Positions 54,622 to 63,062 of a stretch of 64,000 nucleotides of DNA are shown here, in pieces. A program made the translations under genes and the position numbers. The stretch is taken from positions 124,001 to 188,000 of the forward strand of contig NZ_BMFU01000006.1 in assembly GCF_014639235.1 (NCBI RefSeq), given 5' to 3'. Position 1 is the first letter of the stretch; every line of letters starts with the position of its first letter. Origin of the DNA: Paenibacillus silvae (GTDB lineage Bacteria; Bacillota; Bacilli; Paenibacillales; Paenibacillaceae). The notes under the pieces were generated by a model. That model was not told where the DNA came from. It saw only the letters and a list, made by a program, of their open reading frames with translations, and searched no databases.

Positions 54622-55782
54622 TTAGCTGTTTGCTGGAGCCGGGCTTGGTGCAACCGCCGGCTTACGTCCTTTTTTCAACAATGTCACAGCCAGAGACAAC
54701 GCCACAGCAACGAGCAGTACAATCACGATGGACCCTGCTGCAGATTGCACGCCAGGACCTCCGAGCTGAACGCTTAGAATGCCCTGAACCGCATAAGTCG
54801 CAGGCAAGTAATGACCTATTCCACTATAGAAGCTGTTCAGCAGTTCGCGTGGTACCATAGCACCCGATGATACCAGCTGCAGGGACAATGCGATGATGTT
54901 AAACAGGCTGCCTGCCGGACCAAAGCAAATCAGGAAGAACTGGGAGAAGAACATAAAGGTACACAGGAACAATGCCTGGAATAACCAGAATGCAACAAAC
55001 CCTTGTTCAATCTGTCCACCGAGAGCCACAATAAGTGAAGATCCGAGCAAGGATACCACCAGTGCAGAACCCACATTGATTACTGCCCGGGCACCGAACA
55101 GCGTTAGACGGGAAAACATCGAAGACAACATTCCCATGGCTATCTGCAGATTCATGCCCATGATCATCGCACCGACATAAGATGCAAGCACCATCATCAT
55201 AGGTACCATCTGATTGTTCATGCCGTTCACCGGGTTGATGGATGTTGTTTTGCCTTCTACACGGTTTGTCAGATTCGCCGCTGCCTGAGCGGCCTGATCC
55301 GCAGGAGCACCCGAAGCGGTCAGAACGGTCTGCACTCCTTGGGCAGAAGCTTGTTTGTTCATTGTGTTGGTTACGCTCTGCGACACACCTTGCATCATGC
55401 TTTTAATCGTCACCGGGTTGGCTTCGTTAATGGTGTATTTGATCTCGGCAGTGGAGCCAGCCGTCTGAAGGGACTCATTGAATCCAGCCGGAATGTCCAA
55501 TACCATGTGCACTTGATGATGCTCCAACTGATCCAGCGCCTCAGCTGCACTCAGATTGGCAACCGTGTGGAATGGCAGCGTCTCTGCCAACCGATCGGCA
55601 ACACCTTTGGATAATTCACCATCCTCGTTTACAATGGCTACGGTCAATTCCTTGGTTCGGTCATTGACACCGGAATATGCAGTCATCCAGATCACGCTAA
55701 AGATAACCTGAAACATCAGTGCAGTAGCTATGCCTACAATCACTGGCGGTTTTTTAAATAATGCACGTAAAGCTTGCAGCAT
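54622..55782 (-). CDS. YhgE/ABC-2-type membrane exporter
   Basis: 386 residues. TM1 at about 15-35, a large extracellular domain (about 40-195; VAIVNEDGELSKGVADRLAETLPF is typical of YhgE/Pip and DUF3533 proteins), then five C-terminal helices of ABC-2 type and a Lys/Pro/Ala tail. No ATPase gene is adjacent. Probably a drug or peptide efflux component; strongly promoted and under a TetR-type operator. Confidence 0.85.
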   Translation of the reverse strand: MLQALRALFKKPPVIVGIATALMFQVIFSVIWMTAYSGVNDRTKELTVAIVNEDGELSKGVADRLAETLPFHTVANLSAAEALDQLEHHQVHMVLDIPAGFNESLQTAGSTAEIKYTINEANPVTIKSMMQGVSQSVTNTMNKQASAQGVQTVLTASGAPADQAAQAAANLTNRVEGKTTSINPVNGMNNQMVPMMMVLASYVGAMIMGMNLQIAMGMLSSMFSRLTLFGARAVINVGSALVVSLLGSSLIVALGGQIEQGFVAFWLFQALFLCTFMFFSQFFLICFGPAGSLFNIIALSLQLVSSGAMVPRELLNSFYSGIGHYLPATYAVQGILSVQLGGPGVQSAAGSIVIVLLVAVALSLAVTLLKKGRKPAVAPSPAPANS

Positions 55783-55821
55783 ATAATAGGTTCCTCCATC
55801 TTCAAAATAGTTCTAATTTGA

Positions 55822-55856
55822 TTTAAACACTCGTTTGAATCAAACAATCGTTTAAA
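55822..55856 (-). promoter_or_regulatory. TetR-type operator of the permease operon
   Basis: Two AAAC-N4-GTTT palindromes five bases apart, together a 35-bp imperfect palindrome starting TTTAAAC and ending GTTTAAA. It covers the expected transcription start just after the -10 box. Confidence 0.75.
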
Positions 55857-55884
55857 TTTTAAAGGCATATGTCTATATTGTCAA
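55856..55884 (-). promoter_or_regulatory. sigma-A promoter of the permease-TetR-nitroreductase operon
   Basis: Perfect TTGACA (55884-55879), 17 bases, TAAAAT (55861-55856), directly abutting the TetR operator. Confidence 0.85.
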
Positions 55885-56010
55885 TACACTTTCATGAAAT
55901 TCAGAAAACTCATCGTCATTTTCAGGAAATAACATGTTTATTCCAAACAATATTCTCCTTAACCCCGGTTCCGATTCCGTATCTTCTATCTTATTCTCCA
56001 TATGGAGTGA

Positions 56011-56050
56011 AAAAAAATGCACGGTCCGCCGTGAAGCCAACCGCGCATTT
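56011..56050 (-). terminator. terminator of copA
   Basis: AAATGCaCGGT / ACCGcGCATTT with one mismatch, then a run of eight T on the minus strand. Confidence 0.85.
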
Positions 56051-56097
56051 CTATCAAGCTGTTATCCGGCTTGTTTCACACACTGTTTTCTTTGCGT

Positions 56098-58650
56098 TTA
56101 AAGTTTTTCCCGATTCAGCTTCAACCGCTGCAAACGCAGCGCATTCAGTACAACCGACACCGAGCTGAACGCCATTGCAGCACCGGCTAACCAAGGAGCC
56201 AGGAACCCTGCTGCTGCAATCGGTATGCCAATGACATTGTAACCAAGCGCCCAGAACAGGTTTTGCTTGATATTGCCCATCGTGCGGCGGCTCATCTCAA
56301 TCGCATCTGCAATGCTGTTCAGGTCACCGCGCATCAGCGTAATATCTGCCGCTTCCATCGCTACGTCCGTTCCGGTTCCAATCGCCATGCCGATATCCGC
56401 AGTAGCCAGCGCAGGAGCATCATTGATACCATCTCCGACCATCGCTACCTTGCGGCCGCTCTCCTGTAACTTCTTCACTTCTGCCGCTTTGCCCTCTGGC
56501 AGCACTTCTGTCAGAACGCGCCCAATGCCCGCTTGTTCCGCTACAGCTCTGGCTGTTCGTTCATTGTCTCCTGTAATCATGATGACATCTATTCCCATAG
56601 CCTGAAGTCGTGCAATGGCTTCCCGGGAAGTATCCTTGATCGTATCCGCTACAGCAACGATACCCGCCCATTGCCCCTGAGCAGCAACGAGCATTGCTGT
56701 ACGTCCCTGCTCCTCCAGCTGATTCATCTGCTGCAGCATTCCCTCCGGCACTTCCACATGTGCATTGGCAAGCAAGCGGCGGGTTCCCACCAGAATTTCC
56801 TCATCGGAAACCATAGCACGTACGCCATATCCAGGCATGTTCTCAAACGATTCTGCTGCATTCAAAAGCAAACCTTTCTCCCGAATGCCGCTTACAATCG
56901 CCTCGGCTAACGGGTGCTCCGAGCTATACTCCGCCGCTCCGACACGTTGAAGCAGCTCCGCTTCCGTCCAGCCCGGTGCGGTGATCACATCGGTTAACAC
57001 AGGCTTGCCCTGGGTAACGGTTCCCGTCTTGTCGAGCACGACCGTTTGAATCTGCTGCGCAGATTCCAGATGCTCACCACCCTTGAACAGGATGCCGTAT
57101 TCCGCCGCCCGGCCCGATCCAGCCATGACAGAGGTTGGTGTTGCAAGCCCAAGCGCACAAGGACAAGCGATAACGAGCACAGCGATCGCCTTCTCGAGCG
57201 AACCAGCAAAGTCACCCGGGCTTGCAAACAGATACCAGATCACAAAGGTCAGTGCTGCAATCCCCACAACAATGGGTACAAATATCCCCGAGATTACATC
57301 GGCAATCCGCTGAATTGGCGCTTTCGAGCCTTGAGCCTGCTCAACTACTTTAATAATCTGGGACAGAGCCGTGTCCGAGCCTACCCGGGTTGCCCGGATG
57401 CGAAGAACACCGTTTTTATTCAGTGTCGCGCCGGTGACGGGGTCACCAGGCTTTTTATCTACAGGCAGGCTTTCACCACTCAGCATGGACTCATCTACAG
57501 ACGATTGCCCTTCTTCTACAATCCCGTCTACCGGGATGCTGTCTCCCGGTTTGACCAGAACCAGCTCGCCCACAGCTACATAAGCGGCAGGAACCAGCAC
57601 TTCCTCTCCGTCACGAATAACGTGTGCTTCACGCGGGGTCAATTCGATCAGACTTTTGATGGCCTGTGAAGAGCGGCCCTTCGCCACAGCCTCGAACCAT
57701 TTTCCAAGCAAAATCAATGTAATCAGAATGGCACTGGTCTCATAATACAGCTCCACCATAGGCATTGGAGCGGCAGCACCAGCAACGCCCATATCACTGC
57801 CCATCGCACCATGATCCATTCCTTGACCTGTACCGAGAGCAGGCAGATATCCGCTCGTTAATGTCAGGTAAAGACTGTAGAAAAATGCGGCGCTGGTCCC
57901 GAGTGCAACAAGCACATCCATATTTGCACTGCCGTTGCGGAGCGCCTTGTACGCACCCACATAGAACTGCCATCCGATTACAAACTGCACCGGGGCAGCG
58001 AGCAGCAGCTGGAACCACGGATTCAGAAACAGCTCTGGCACATATATTCCCGAAGTAAACGAGAAATGCCCTACCATGGCCCACAATAACGGAACGGACA
58101 AAATTGCAGAGATGATCCACTTCCACTTCTTGCGCTGCAGCTCCTGCTCGCGAACAGAGGTCGACTCCTCCTGTGTTAACTGTAATTGTGCACCATAGCC
58201 GAGCTGTTTGATTTTGGCCGTGATATCGGAAGGTTTGAGCGTTCCGGCGGCATATTCGATATGCCCTGTCTCCAGTGCTAGATTGACGTTAGCCTGTGTC
58301 ACGCCCGGCAGTCTGGACAGCCCCTTCTCGATTCGTGCAGAGCAGGCGGCACAGGTCATGCCCGTAATATCCAGATCCACGGATTCGGTCACCGTACCGT
58401 ACCCCAGCGCCGCAACCTTGTCTCGCAGAGCGTTGACGTTTGTTGTTTTGGGATCGTATGAGATTGTCGCCTGTTCGATGGCCAGGTTCACGTTAGCTTC
58501 ATGCACACCTTCCATGCGGGAAAGCCCCTTCTCCACACGCGTTGAGCATGCTGCACAGGTCATGCCCGTGATGTGCAGCGTTGTCTTCAGACCCGGCTGG
58601 GCCGCCGGAGTGTGAGCAGACTCTGCTTGTTCAGATGCGTTTGTCATCAT
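56098..58650 (-). CDS. copA: copper-exporting P-type ATPase
   Basis: About 850 residues. Two N-terminal heavy-metal domains with GMTCAAC (first Cys pair at about 32 and 35, second about 70 residues on). Eight membrane helices including the CPC motif (VIACPCALGLATP). A His/Met-rich loop between the first helix pairs (MDHGAMGSDMGVAGAAAPMPM). TGES-like LSGESLPV, phosphorylation DKTGTVTQG, SEHPLAEA and GDGINDAPAL complete the pump. Pumps Cu(I) out of the cell. ATG at 58650 follows AAAGGAG; CsoR operator directly upstream. Confidence 0.96.
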   Translation of the reverse strand: MMTNASEQAESAHTPAAQPGLKTTLHITGMTCAACSTRVEKGLSRMEGVHEANVNLAIEQATISYDPKTTNVNALRDKVAALGYGTVTESVDLDITGMTCAACSARIEKGLSRLPGVTQANVNLALETGHIEYAAGTLKPSDITAKIKQLGYGAQLQLTQEESTSVREQELQRKKWKWIISAILSVPLLWAMVGHFSFTSGIYVPELFLNPWFQLLLAAPVQFVIGWQFYVGAYKALRNGSANMDVLVALGTSAAFFYSLYLTLTSGYLPALGTGQGMDHGAMGSDMGVAGAAAPMPMVELYYETSAILITLILLGKWFEAVAKGRSSQAIKSLIELTPREAHVIRDGEEVLVPAAYVAVGELVLVKPGDSIPVDGIVEEGQSSVDESMLSGESLPVDKKPGDPVTGATLNKNGVLRIRATRVGSDTALSQIIKVVEQAQGSKAPIQRIADVISGIFVPIVVGIAALTFVIWYLFASPGDFAGSLEKAIAVLVIACPCALGLATPTSVMAGSGRAAEYGILFKGGEHLESAQQIQTVVLDKTGTVTQGKPVLTDVITAPGWTEAELLQRVGAAEYSSEHPLAEAIVSGIREKGLLLNAAESFENMPGYGVRAMVSDEEILVGTRRLLANAHVEVPEGMLQQMNQLEEQGRTAMLVAAQGQWAGIVAVADTIKDTSREAIARLQAMGIDVIMITGDNERTARAVAEQAGIGRVLTEVLPEGKAAEVKKLQESGRKVAMVGDGINDAPALATADIGMAIGTGTDVAMEAADITLMRGDLNSIADAIEMSRRTMGNIKQNLFWALGYNVIGIPIAAAGFLAPWLAGAAMAFSSVSVVLNALRLQRLKLNREKL

Positions 58651-58679
58651 GTCATCTCCTTTCAATAACACCAAACTCC

Positions 58680-58700
58680 ATATACCCTGTAGGGGTATAT
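58680..58700 (-). promoter_or_regulatory. CsoR operator of copA
   Basis: ATATACCCTGTAGGGGTATAT, a GC-centred palindrome in the CsoR class, about 30 bases before the copA start. Confidence 0.85.
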
Positions 58701-58715
58701 TTCAGACGGAAAATC

Positions 58716-58751
58716 AGGCTTAAACCGCCTTAATTCATATGGCTTAAGCCT
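58716..58751 (-). terminator. possible terminator of csoR-copZ
   Basis: Perfect AGGCTTAA / TTAAGCCT stem with a large loop, followed on the minus strand by only GATTTTCC. It may allow readthrough into copA. Confidence 0.45.
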
Positions 58752-58810
58752 TTCACTGCTATAACAGCTATACCTATTTATCTCATCTTAAAATGATCCT
58801 TTGGACCATC

Positions 58811-59011
58811 TTACACCACGTCATATCCCTGGTCTTCAATTGCAGCTTTGATCTGATCTACTGTAACGGTCTGCTCATTATATTCTACAGCTACCGTTCC
58901 GGCTGCCAGATCCACATGACCACTTGCCCCAGCGCCTTTCACTGCTTCTTCTACAGATTTCACGCAGTGATTGCAAGACATTCCTTTGACATTCAACGTA
59001 ACATTAGACAT
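58811..59011 (-). CDS. copZ: copper chaperone CopZ
   Basis: 66 residues of a single ferredoxin-like heavy-metal domain with GMSCNHC (C13, C16) and the C-terminal QIKAAIEDQGYDV. Carries Cu(I) in the cytosol to CopA and CsoR. It lies 75 bases after csoR, likely on one transcript with it, and before copA. Confidence 0.95.
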   Translation of the reverse strand: MSNVTLNVKGMSCNHCVKSVEEAVKGAGASGHVDLAAGTVAVEYNEQTVTVDQIKAAIEDQGYDVV

Positions 59012-59086
59012 ATTCTAATTCCTCCTTGGATATGTTTGTATTTTGTATTTGATTTTACAGCTCTATCAACTGGTATCACCTGCGAC

Positions 59087-59485
59087 TTACTTCATCAGCT
59101 TCCTGACAGTAACCAGCAATTCATCCACAACCTCGTGCTCACCAGCCTGGATACGTTCCACAATGCAGCTCTTCATATGACCTTCCAGCAAAAGCTTGCC
59201 TACCGAATTCAGCGCAGACTGTGCTGCGGCGATCTGGGTTAACACATCATCACAATATGTGTCCTTCTCAATCAAACCTTTGATGCCGCGAATCTGGCCC
59301 TCGACCCGGTTCAAACGAGAGATCAGATTGCTCTTCATCTCCTGGGAATGATGGCTTTGACGAACAGGCTTGCCATTCTGATCAAGCTTCACCGCGTGGC
59401 ATGTATCCGCTGCTTGCATAACTTTGGCAGAACCTTCCCCAGTATTGAATACAGGCTCTTCGGGATGGCTTTGATGTTCCATCAT
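59087..59485 (-). CDS. csoR: copper-sensing repressor CsoR
   Basis: About 132 residues. A His-rich N-terminal tail (about 45 residues) precedes the four-helix CsoR/RcnR domain: NRVEGQIRGIKGLIEKDTYCDDVLTQIAAAQSALNSVGKLLLEGHMKSCIVERI. The Cu(I) ligands Cys (TYCDD), His and Cys (GHMKSC) are present. Represses its own promoter and copA until Cu(I) binds. Start at the double ATG 59485/59482 after AAGGGG. Confidence 0.94.
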   Translation of the reverse strand: MMEHQSHPEEPVFNTGEGSAKVMQAADTCHAVKLDQNGKPVRQSHHSQEMKSNLISRLNRVEGQIRGIKGLIEKDTYCDDVLTQIAAAQSALNSVGKLLLEGHMKSCIVERIQAGEHEVVDELLVTVRKLMK

Positions 59486-59521
59486 AACACCCCTTTTCAT
59501 TCATTCTTTCCTCAGCTTAAC

Positions 59522-59538
59522 ATACCCCCATGGGGTAT
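59522..59538 (-). promoter_or_regulatory. CsoR operator of csoR-copZ
   Basis: ATACCCCCATGGGGTAT. On the minus strand it sits in the spacer between TTGAAT (-35) and TAAGCT (-10), 17 bases apart, so binding would block RNA polymerase. Confidence 0.85.
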
Positions 59539-59594
59539 TCAAGGTTTTTTTATTTTTTTATAATTGAATGTTCTGTGTATGTATCATCATGTAT

Positions 59595-60080
59595 CTACAA
59601 CTCATATTCCATTCTGCTGCTGCGCACCTTCAGCCCCATCTGTTCATAGAAGCTCTGCGCATGTGAGTTAAACGTGGACACGGTTAACTCCAGGTGGTCT
59701 GCCTGCAGCTCTCGGCCCAGATCCAGCATCGTTTGCATCAAGCGTTTACCCGTGCCATACCCCCTATGGGTAGAATCCACCACCAGTTCATGAATGTAGA
59801 GCATCTTGCGATCGGTAAAAAGGGGATGCTCCCGAATCACGCTCAGCTGTGCGCTGCTGAATCCGATCAACTGCTTTGTCTCCACAAGCTCCGCGACATA
59901 ATAATAGCGCTGCTCCATAGCAAGCCAATCTGCATATTCCTGCTCCCCCAGCCTGGGCTGCAAAGGTTTATATATGTCCGGCCTTGCCTGTACATGCATC
60001 TCATGCAGATCATCCAGCAGCCTTGACACTCCGGTGTAATCCGCCAATTGCGCGCTTCGAATCCGTACCGCATTATCCAT
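59595..60080 (-). CDS. GNAT acetyltransferase
   Basis: About 161 residues: VRIRSAQLADYTGVSRLLDDLHEMHVQ, acetyl-CoA loop VVDSTHRGYGTGKRLMQTM, and FNSHAQSFYEQMGL. Substrate unknown. The ATG at 60080 after GGAGAAGAGG is preferred over an upstream GTG. Monocistronic. Confidence 0.9.
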   Translation of the reverse strand: MDNAVRIRSAQLADYTGVSRLLDDLHEMHVQARPDIYKPLQPRLGEQEYADWLAMEQRYYYVAELVETKQLIGFSSAQLSVIREHPLFTDRKMLYIHELVVDSTHRGYGTGKRLMQTMLDLGRELQADHLELTVSTFNSHAQSFYEQMGLKVRSSRMEYEL

Positions 60081-60132
60081 TTTCCTCTTCTCCACCCTTC
60101 CAATGATGTTTATACAACATTATACAAGGATG

Positions 60133-60162
60133 AAAAAGCAGATACCACCCTGGGGTACCTGC
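60133..60162 (-). terminator. terminator of the small acidic protein gene
   Basis: AGCAGaTACC / GGTAcCTGCT stem followed on the minus strand by TTTTTC. Confidence 0.8.
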
Positions 60163-60189
60163 TCTGTCGATCTGATATTCGAATAGACC

Positions 60190-60378
60190 TTATTTTTTGG
60201 AAGACGTCTGGTTCCCTTCATTAAAAGCAACCGGTGACGGCTTGGCTGCCCAATCATCTGCCTGCGGCTCAATATCCACACCGTTCAAAATTTTCTTTTT
60301 CTCCATCAAGGAATCGCCGTCTTCGTCCAGCTTGTTGCGAATCGCTGCTTCATCCTGAGGTTGATTGTTCTGTGTCAT
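60190..60378 (-). CDS. 62-residue acidic hypothetical protein
   Basis: Small, soluble, Asp/Asn/Gln-rich protein (MTQNNQPQDEAAIRNKLDED...DWAAKPSPVAF...SSKK) with AAAGGAGG ten bases before ATG and its own terminator. It looks disordered with one short helix. No family recognised; possibly a spore or stress small protein, without evidence. Confidence 0.7.
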   Translation of the reverse strand: MTQNNQPQDEAAIRNKLDEDGDSLMEKKKILNGVDIEPQADDWAAKPSPVAFNEGNQTSSKK

Positions 60379-60608
60379 CGGGTGAGTCCTCCTTTTGCAA
60401 TTTCATGTTGGATTCTGTTCCTGTATATAATTACCCAATGATTTCAATATCATTCGAAATACGCCAAAATGTACCCGCCATTCTCCGCGTTCAACAGAGC
60501 AAAATTTTAACTTTTTTTTGATGAAATTGATGTGATGTGTCACAAAATCACTGCCTATAAGTGTTATATAGATGGATAGACAAATTATTATACTTGGAGG
60601 TATTTATT

Positions 60609-61484
60609 GTGAAGCCAATCTACAAAGTATTCAGTACCATGGCGTTAGCAGGAATCATCGGCACAATATCCATCGTTCCATGCTCCCCCTCGGCAAGCGC
60701 TGCAAAAGCAAAAGCTGAAGCAGCTACCACAGTTACCACACCAGCAGCATCCAGCAAAAAAACCGAAGCACCGGCAGCAATTATTAAAAAAGTAGAACAA
60801 ACGCTCAAAAAGCTGACTCAAAAAACGTACAAGCTGGATAAAGGCAGCTATCTCGACGGCCTCGGTTGGGATTTCAATGTCCTTGGCACACCTTTCCCAA
60901 GCCAACTGCTGGTTGATCTGAAAGGCAATATTCACTCGGGATTCATTCAGGAGAATGAAATCTCCTTTTATTTTGACAACAACAAACTCAGCTACACCCA
61001 AGTGGACGTATCGATCAAGGATGTAGCCAAAGAGGACATCGAAGCAGCCGAAGAGGTGTTTGGCAAGCTCGATTTACCTGTGGATGAGTTGAACGGTGTA
61101 GTGCTGCAACACAAGGGGAGCAAAGAAATTTACGAGTTTATGTATACAAATGATAAATATGGCACCTGGATCGGAGTAGATAAATCCTCGCATCAGGTTG
61201 TTGCTGTGAACGCCATTGGTCTCATGGATGATATTTATAACAAGGGGCAGGAGGTCGTAGATGAGTATCATCGAAAAATGAAGGCCATCACCGCCAGACA
61301 ATTACAGGAAACAGGTGTGGCACAGGCAGAGCTGCTGCTCGGCATTGATCTGAATGGCCATATGGTGGAAAAGAAAGCTTTCCCTTCGGATGTTGCCATT
61401 TTCACAAAAGAAGGCGCTCCTACCGTGGAAGGCAACTTCAATTCCGATGGTGTCTTCTATTCCATCCGTATCGTATACAACTAA
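60609..61484 (+). CDS. secreted hypothetical protein
   Basis: About 291 residues from the GTG at 60609, eight bases after GGAGG. Signal peptide VKPIYKVFSTMALAGIIGTI... ending near SASA-A; a Lys/Ala/Thr linker; then a mixed alpha/beta body of two similar halves (LDGLGWDFNVLG... / LLLGIDLNGHMVEKKAFP...). No enzyme motif. Probably extracellular; function unknown. Confidence 0.75.
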   Translation: MKPIYKVFSTMALAGIIGTISIVPCSPSASAAKAKAEAATTVTTPAASSKKTEAPAAIIKKVEQTLKKLTQKTYKLDKGSYLDGLGWDFNVLGTPFPSQLLVDLKGNIHSGFIQENEISFYFDNNKLSYTQVDVSIKDVAKEDIEAAEEVFGKLDLPVDELNGVVLQHKGSKEIYEFMYTNDKYGTWIGVDKSSHQVVAVNAIGLMDDIYNKGQEVVDEYHRKMKAITARQLQETGVAQAELLLGIDLNGHMVEKKAFPSDVAIFTKEGAPTVEGNFNSDGVFYSIRIVYN

Positions 61485-61514
61485 CAAACATCTCTGCTCG
61501 TAAAAGGTACAAAA

Positions 61515-61556
61515 TAAAAATAGCGTCCCTTCCGGTTCATAACCGTAGGGACGCTA
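61515..61556. terminator. bidirectional terminator
   Basis: TAGCGTCCCT / AGGGACGCTA with inner CGGTT/AACCG; on the minus strand followed by TTTTTATTTTG. Ends the nucleoside operon and the convergent secreted-protein gene. Confidence 0.9.
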
Positions 61557-61578
61557 ATCAGCATGCTCTGCTCTATTA

Positions 61579-62370
61579 TTATTGTTGCGCCTGATCCTGA
61601 CGAGCAAGCGCAGCGAGCGCACGAAGCGCAGCTTCGATCTCATGCTCTACGGCCTTGGCAACCGCATCTGTATGCGGATCATACTCGGCTGCAAGATCAC
61701 TGTCTGCGAAGCCGTCAATCGCCACGATCGCTCCAGCCCGTGCACCGCGCAAGGTGCTTACGATGTAGAGCGCTGCAATCTCCATCTCGGCAGCGAGCGC
61801 TCCAGCCTGCTTGTACTTGCGATGTGGAATGTCCTCCACACCTGTAAAAAATGCATCCAGCGTAACTGTAATTCCTGTGCCAACCTTGGGTGCATGAGCA
61901 TCCACGGAAGAAGCCTCGTCCTGCGAAGCAACTTTCCCGCTGCCCACTTCACGAGCGGCCGCAACCAGTGCACTGGTCACGTCGATATTTGCAACTGCGG
62001 GGAACCCGTCTGGTACAAGCTGACGTGTCAGCCCGTCCGAGCGGACCGCTGCCGTGCTGACAATTACGCTGCCTGCCGGATAATCGGCAGTATATGAACC
62101 TGCTGTGCCTACACGAATCAGCGTTGTCACCCCGGCACGAATCAGTTCCTCGAAGCAGACGGCTGCCCCCGGTGATCCTACACCATGACTGACAACAGCA
62201 AGCAGAGCACCTTCAAACGTTCCGACAAATGTACGATATTCGCGACTGAATGCCAGCTCTCTGGCATCCTCAAGCTTGCGGGAGATCTTCTCTGCCCGGG
62301 CAGGATCACCACACACAATGGCATAAGCCGGCATATCTTCCGAATGAATCTGCAATATCGGCATCAACAT
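61579..62370 (-). CDS. nucleoside phosphorylase (uridine phosphorylase-like)
   Basis: About 263 residues of the PNP_UDP_1 family: VCGDPARAEKIS, VSHGVGSPGAAVCFEELI, LIRVGTAGSY and EMEIAALYIVSTLRGARAGAIVAIDG. The last block is closer to uridine phosphorylase (Udp) than to DeoD. Splits (deoxy)nucleosides with phosphate. ATG at 62370 lies one base after the stop of the oxidoreductase gene and replaces a longer frame. Last gene of an operon with a nucleoside permease. Confidence 0.88.
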   Translation of the reverse strand: MLMPILQIHSEDMPAYAIVCGDPARAEKISRKLEDARELAFSREYRTFVGTFEGALLAVVSHGVGSPGAAVCFEELIRAGVTTLIRVGTAGSYTADYPAGSVIVSTAAVRSDGLTRQLVPDGFPAVANIDVTSALVAAAREVGSGKVASQDEASSVDAHAPKVGTGITVTLDAFFTGVEDIPHRKYKQAGALAAEMEIAALYIVSTLRGARAGAIVAIDGFADSDLAAEYDPHTDAVAKAVEHEIEAALRALAALARQDQAQQ

Positions 62371-62371
62371 G

Positions 62372-63043
62372 TTAATCAAACTCCTTCTTCGTCCACTCAT
62401 CCTCAGGAATCGGCAGATCTTCGCCTGAGAAGCGCTGCTCCTTGAACGGGTCGGCAAAATGGTGGAAGCCATTGCTTTCCCAGAAGCCGTTGCGATCCTC
62501 TGTCATAAATTCCAGGCCACGTACCCACTTTGCGCTTTTCCAGAAGTACAGCTGCGGCACAACTAGTCTCAGCGGGAAGCCGTGCTTGGGCGTGAGCGGC
62601 TCACCATTATATTTGAACGCAAGCAGCACATCATCATGCATCAGCTCTTCGAGCGGTACATTGGTCTCGTAATCATGATCAGCGTGGATCATGACATACT
62701 TTGCTTCCGGTTTAACCCCAAGCAGCTTCACAAATTCAGAGAATCGGATACCCTCCCACGGTGTATCAAACTTCGACCAGCGTGTAACGCAGTGAATATC
62801 ACTGACTGTGTTCACCTGCGGCATCGCCTGAAGCTCTGCCAGAGAAAATACCTTCTCTTCTTGCACTTCGCCAAAAACCCTCAAGTCCCATGTGGCGAGG
62901 TCATACTCCGGCACTTCCCCTTCGTGCAGGATCGGGAATTTTTCCGTCAGCACCTGGCCCGGCGGCAGCCGATCTCCGTAATCGACGCCTGCCTTCGGCG
63001 GAGGTGTTTTCGTTTTTTTCAAACGTTCGGCCTTGTTATGCAT
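62372..63043 (-). CDS. molybdopterin-dependent oxidoreductase, sulfite-oxidase fold
   Basis: 223 residues, one Oxidored_molyb domain. The molybdenum-ligand cysteine is in IHCVTRWSKFDTPWEG; LTPKHGFPLRLVVPQLYFWKSAKWVRGLEFM is typical. No signal peptide, so cytosolic, unlike MsrP. Substrate unknown. Sandwiched between a nucleoside permease and a nucleoside phosphorylase gene. Confidence 0.9.
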   Translation of the reverse strand: MHNKAERLKKTKTPPPKAGVDYGDRLPPGQVLTEKFPILHEGEVPEYDLATWDLRVFGEVQEEKVFSLAELQAMPQVNTVSDIHCVTRWSKFDTPWEGIRFSEFVKLLGVKPEAKYVMIHADHDYETNVPLEELMHDDVLLAFKYNGEPLTPKHGFPLRLVVPQLYFWKSAKWVRGLEFMTEDRNGFWESNGFHHFADPFKEQRFSGEDLPIPEDEWTKKEFD

Positions 63044-63062
63044 GTCTCGTAATTCCTCCTTA

